Origin: Tetrahymena thermophila SB210
Taxonomy: Eukaryota > Ciliophora > Oligohymenophorea > Hymenostomatida > Tetrahymenidae
NCBI RefSeq assembly: GCF_000189635.1
Contig: NW_002476516.1
Span: 62,001 to 126,000, forward strand
DNA length: 64,000 bases
Direction: 5' to 3'
The translations under genes and the position numbers were made by a program. The notes below the pieces were generated by a model that was not told where the DNA came from, did no database searches, and worked only from the letters and a program-made list of their open reading frames with translations. This document shows positions 62,543 to 64,000 of the stretch, piece after piece; position 1 is the stretch's first letter; each line of letters begins with the position of its first letter.

Positions 62543-64000
62543 TCAAAAAGAAGAAAATTGTTATTTATGCTTTAAATTTAAAATGTGGATAATACGAGCC
62601 ATTAAAAAGAAAATTAAAGCAACCTACTAAAAAAAATAAATTAAAATTTAATTAAATATTTTGTTAGCTCTATATATCTTATGATCAATAAAAAGTAAAT
62701 GGTTTTTGAGAATTATAGGGAAAATTTGAACTAAGCAATATTTAAATTAATTAATCTAAAATATGTCTAATAGATAATAAAAACAACAAATATTACTCTT
62801 GTCCAAGTAGTCTATGAGTTATTTTTATTTCTTTTCTCTATCCATAATTTTAACATAATTAAAAGGTAATCTAGTAGTAGTATTATTTAAAGAGGTAGCG
62901 CTATTGACAACATTCGTAAATGTCATTTTCTTTTTGGATTTCCTTACGTTAGCAAATTTAGTTTCTTGCAATCTATTATATATGACATTTGTCAGTGTAG
63001 TTTTCTTTTCAATTGTTCCAAAAAAATCTAAAACGTTATTCGGATGAATATTCATATGAATGTTCTCCCTTAGAAATTCATCTGACATGACATTTAATTC
63101 ACGGAGCATTGGTGGTATTAGCTTGCAAAATACATACAGATCTTCTTCAATCTCGATATTGTTCTCTTTAATACGTTTTTATGTATCTTATATTTATTTT
63201 ATATCTCTTATGAGTCTATCTTTTTCTGTAGTTATTAATTTCTTCTAATCCATTTAACGGATCAAATCATCTTTTTATTCTTGATAATTAAATATCTCTG
63301 TCTCAATTTCTTGTATCTGTTTCCTTAATGAACTTATTTCTCCATTTAAATATTCGCTTTGCTTGTAATGCTCCTCGATTTAGTCTTCATTTTTCTTATA
63401 ATCAAGTTTAAACTAATCTATCGACTCTGTATTTGTCATTAATAAGAGCTTTTTGATTTATTCGCTTTTATTATCACATTCTGCTTTATCATTATTTACC
63501 TTTGCAATTAACTCTTTCTTCAACTTTAAAAAATTCTCATACTTCATCTCTTGGATTCTACTTAAATTTTGGGTTTGATTGGGTTCTAGCTTTGACTCAA
63601 AATTATTCTCTTCCTCTTCCTCATCTTCTTCATCTAAAGCTTCTTTAATTTTTGAGTTATCGACTTAAATTTAGCTAGTCAATTCTTCTATATTATAAAT
63701 TTCATTAGGCTTACTTAGCATTTAGCTTTCATATGCGATTTTAAATAGCTATTACTCCTTTTCCATCAGCTTAGTAATCATGGCATTGACTTCTTCCTAT
63801 TTCTTTAACTCATACCCATTTAGAGTGTTGTCTAATACAAATTATTTTATCAATTCCTCTTTTTACTTCATATCTCTTTCTAAATTTTTAAATACATTAT
63901 CGAAAAATGCTCTTTCATTCCTTGAGATCTTAACTTCTTCCTTTAATTTCTATATCTCAGCAATCATTTTGTTATTTTTAGCCTTAAGTTTATCTAACTT
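62543..64000 (-). CDS. Coiled-coil protein, outer-dynein-arm docking complex-like (partial)
   Basis: The 3' part of a larger gene; the 5' end lies beyond the window. The visible 485 residues are mostly heptad-rich coiled coil (for example KNNKMIAEIQKLKEEVKISR, then QSEYLNGEISSLRKQIQEIE) with an acidic EEDEEEEE break. After the coil comes PPMLRELNVMSDEF and NNVLDFFGTIEKKTTLTNVI. That coil-plus-terminal-block layout resembles CCDC114/CCDC63-type subunits (Chlamydomonas DC1) that anchor outer dynein arms on ciliary doublets, which would suit a ciliate. The frame stays open past the conserved part (~62820) to TGA at 62543 with AT-rich, unlikely sequence, so the true end may involve an intron near 62790. 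Confidence 0.65.

Noticed and set aside
62351..62880. Long plus-strand frame beginning MDLHANLASKNQL
   Set aside because: The beginning looks mildly coding, but it soon becomes A/T-run sequence and runs antisense into the coiled-coil gene; no family or splice support.
1..64000. tRNA genes, rRNA, telomeric C4A2/G4T2 repeats, CRISPR arrays
   Set aside because: Looked for T-loop/anticodon patterns, G4T2/C4A2 runs and regularly spaced direct repeats; none was found.

Overview
The window is macronuclear-type ciliate DNA, most likely Tetrahymena thermophila or a close relative. It is very AT-rich. Conserved proteins are readable only if TAA and TAG encode glutamine and TGA is the sole stop. Genes are split by short AT-rich GT-AG introns (mostly 45-500 nt) and separated by AT-rich spacers. 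No telomeric C4A2 repeats, rRNA, tRNA, operon or CRISPR array was seen, so this is an internal piece of a chromosome. All gene models below were built by hand: conserved reading frames were joined where splice-site phases agreed.

Layout, left to right. (1) 0-10 kb: a PIKfyve/Fab1-type phosphoinositide kinase (+), mitochondrial acyl carrier protein (-), and the APC/C activator Cdh1/Fizzy-related (+). (2) 11-20.8 kb: proteasome ubiquitin receptor Rpn13 (-), an unknown protein (-), an MT-A70-family protein without the catalytic DPPW motif (+), and a PDIA6-like protein disulfide isomerase (+). (3) 21.6-30 kb: a small leucine-rich-repeat protein with one-repeat exons (-), a protein with weak CRIM/SIN1-like features (-), a divergent CAAX-tailed small GTPase (-) and a short unknown protein (-). 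(4) 30.5-43.6 kb: actin-related protein ARP6 (-), an 86-aa microgene (+), V-ATPase V0 subunit a (-), and glutamine:fructose-6-phosphate aminotransferase (-). (5) 44.6-58.2 kb: an unresolved LRR-like locus (-), an MFS transporter (-), a 1253-aa single-pass membrane protein of unknown family (+), then an intronless WD40-like gene (+) convergent with an intronless RING-finger gene (-). (6) 60-64 kb: a 3-hydroxybutyrate dehydrogenase of the SDR family (-) and the 3' part of a coiled-coil gene resembling outer-dynein-arm docking proteins (-), cut by the window edge.

The genes do not form one pathway; this is a normal mixed housekeeping and ciliate-specific gene neighbourhood. The chromatin-related genes (ARP6, MT-A70-like) and the ubiquitin-related genes (Cdh1, Rpn13, RING) are dispersed. 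The most interesting items are the catalytically degenerate MT-A70 protein, the modular 90-nt LRR exons with a probable GC-AG intron, the CRIM-like protein, the GTPase lacking a clear DxxG motif, a degenerate ~115-bp tandem array at 40.4-40.8 kb, and several hairpin-capable or GC-richer intergenic islands that could be non-coding RNAs. I saw no clear evidence of a wholly new system.
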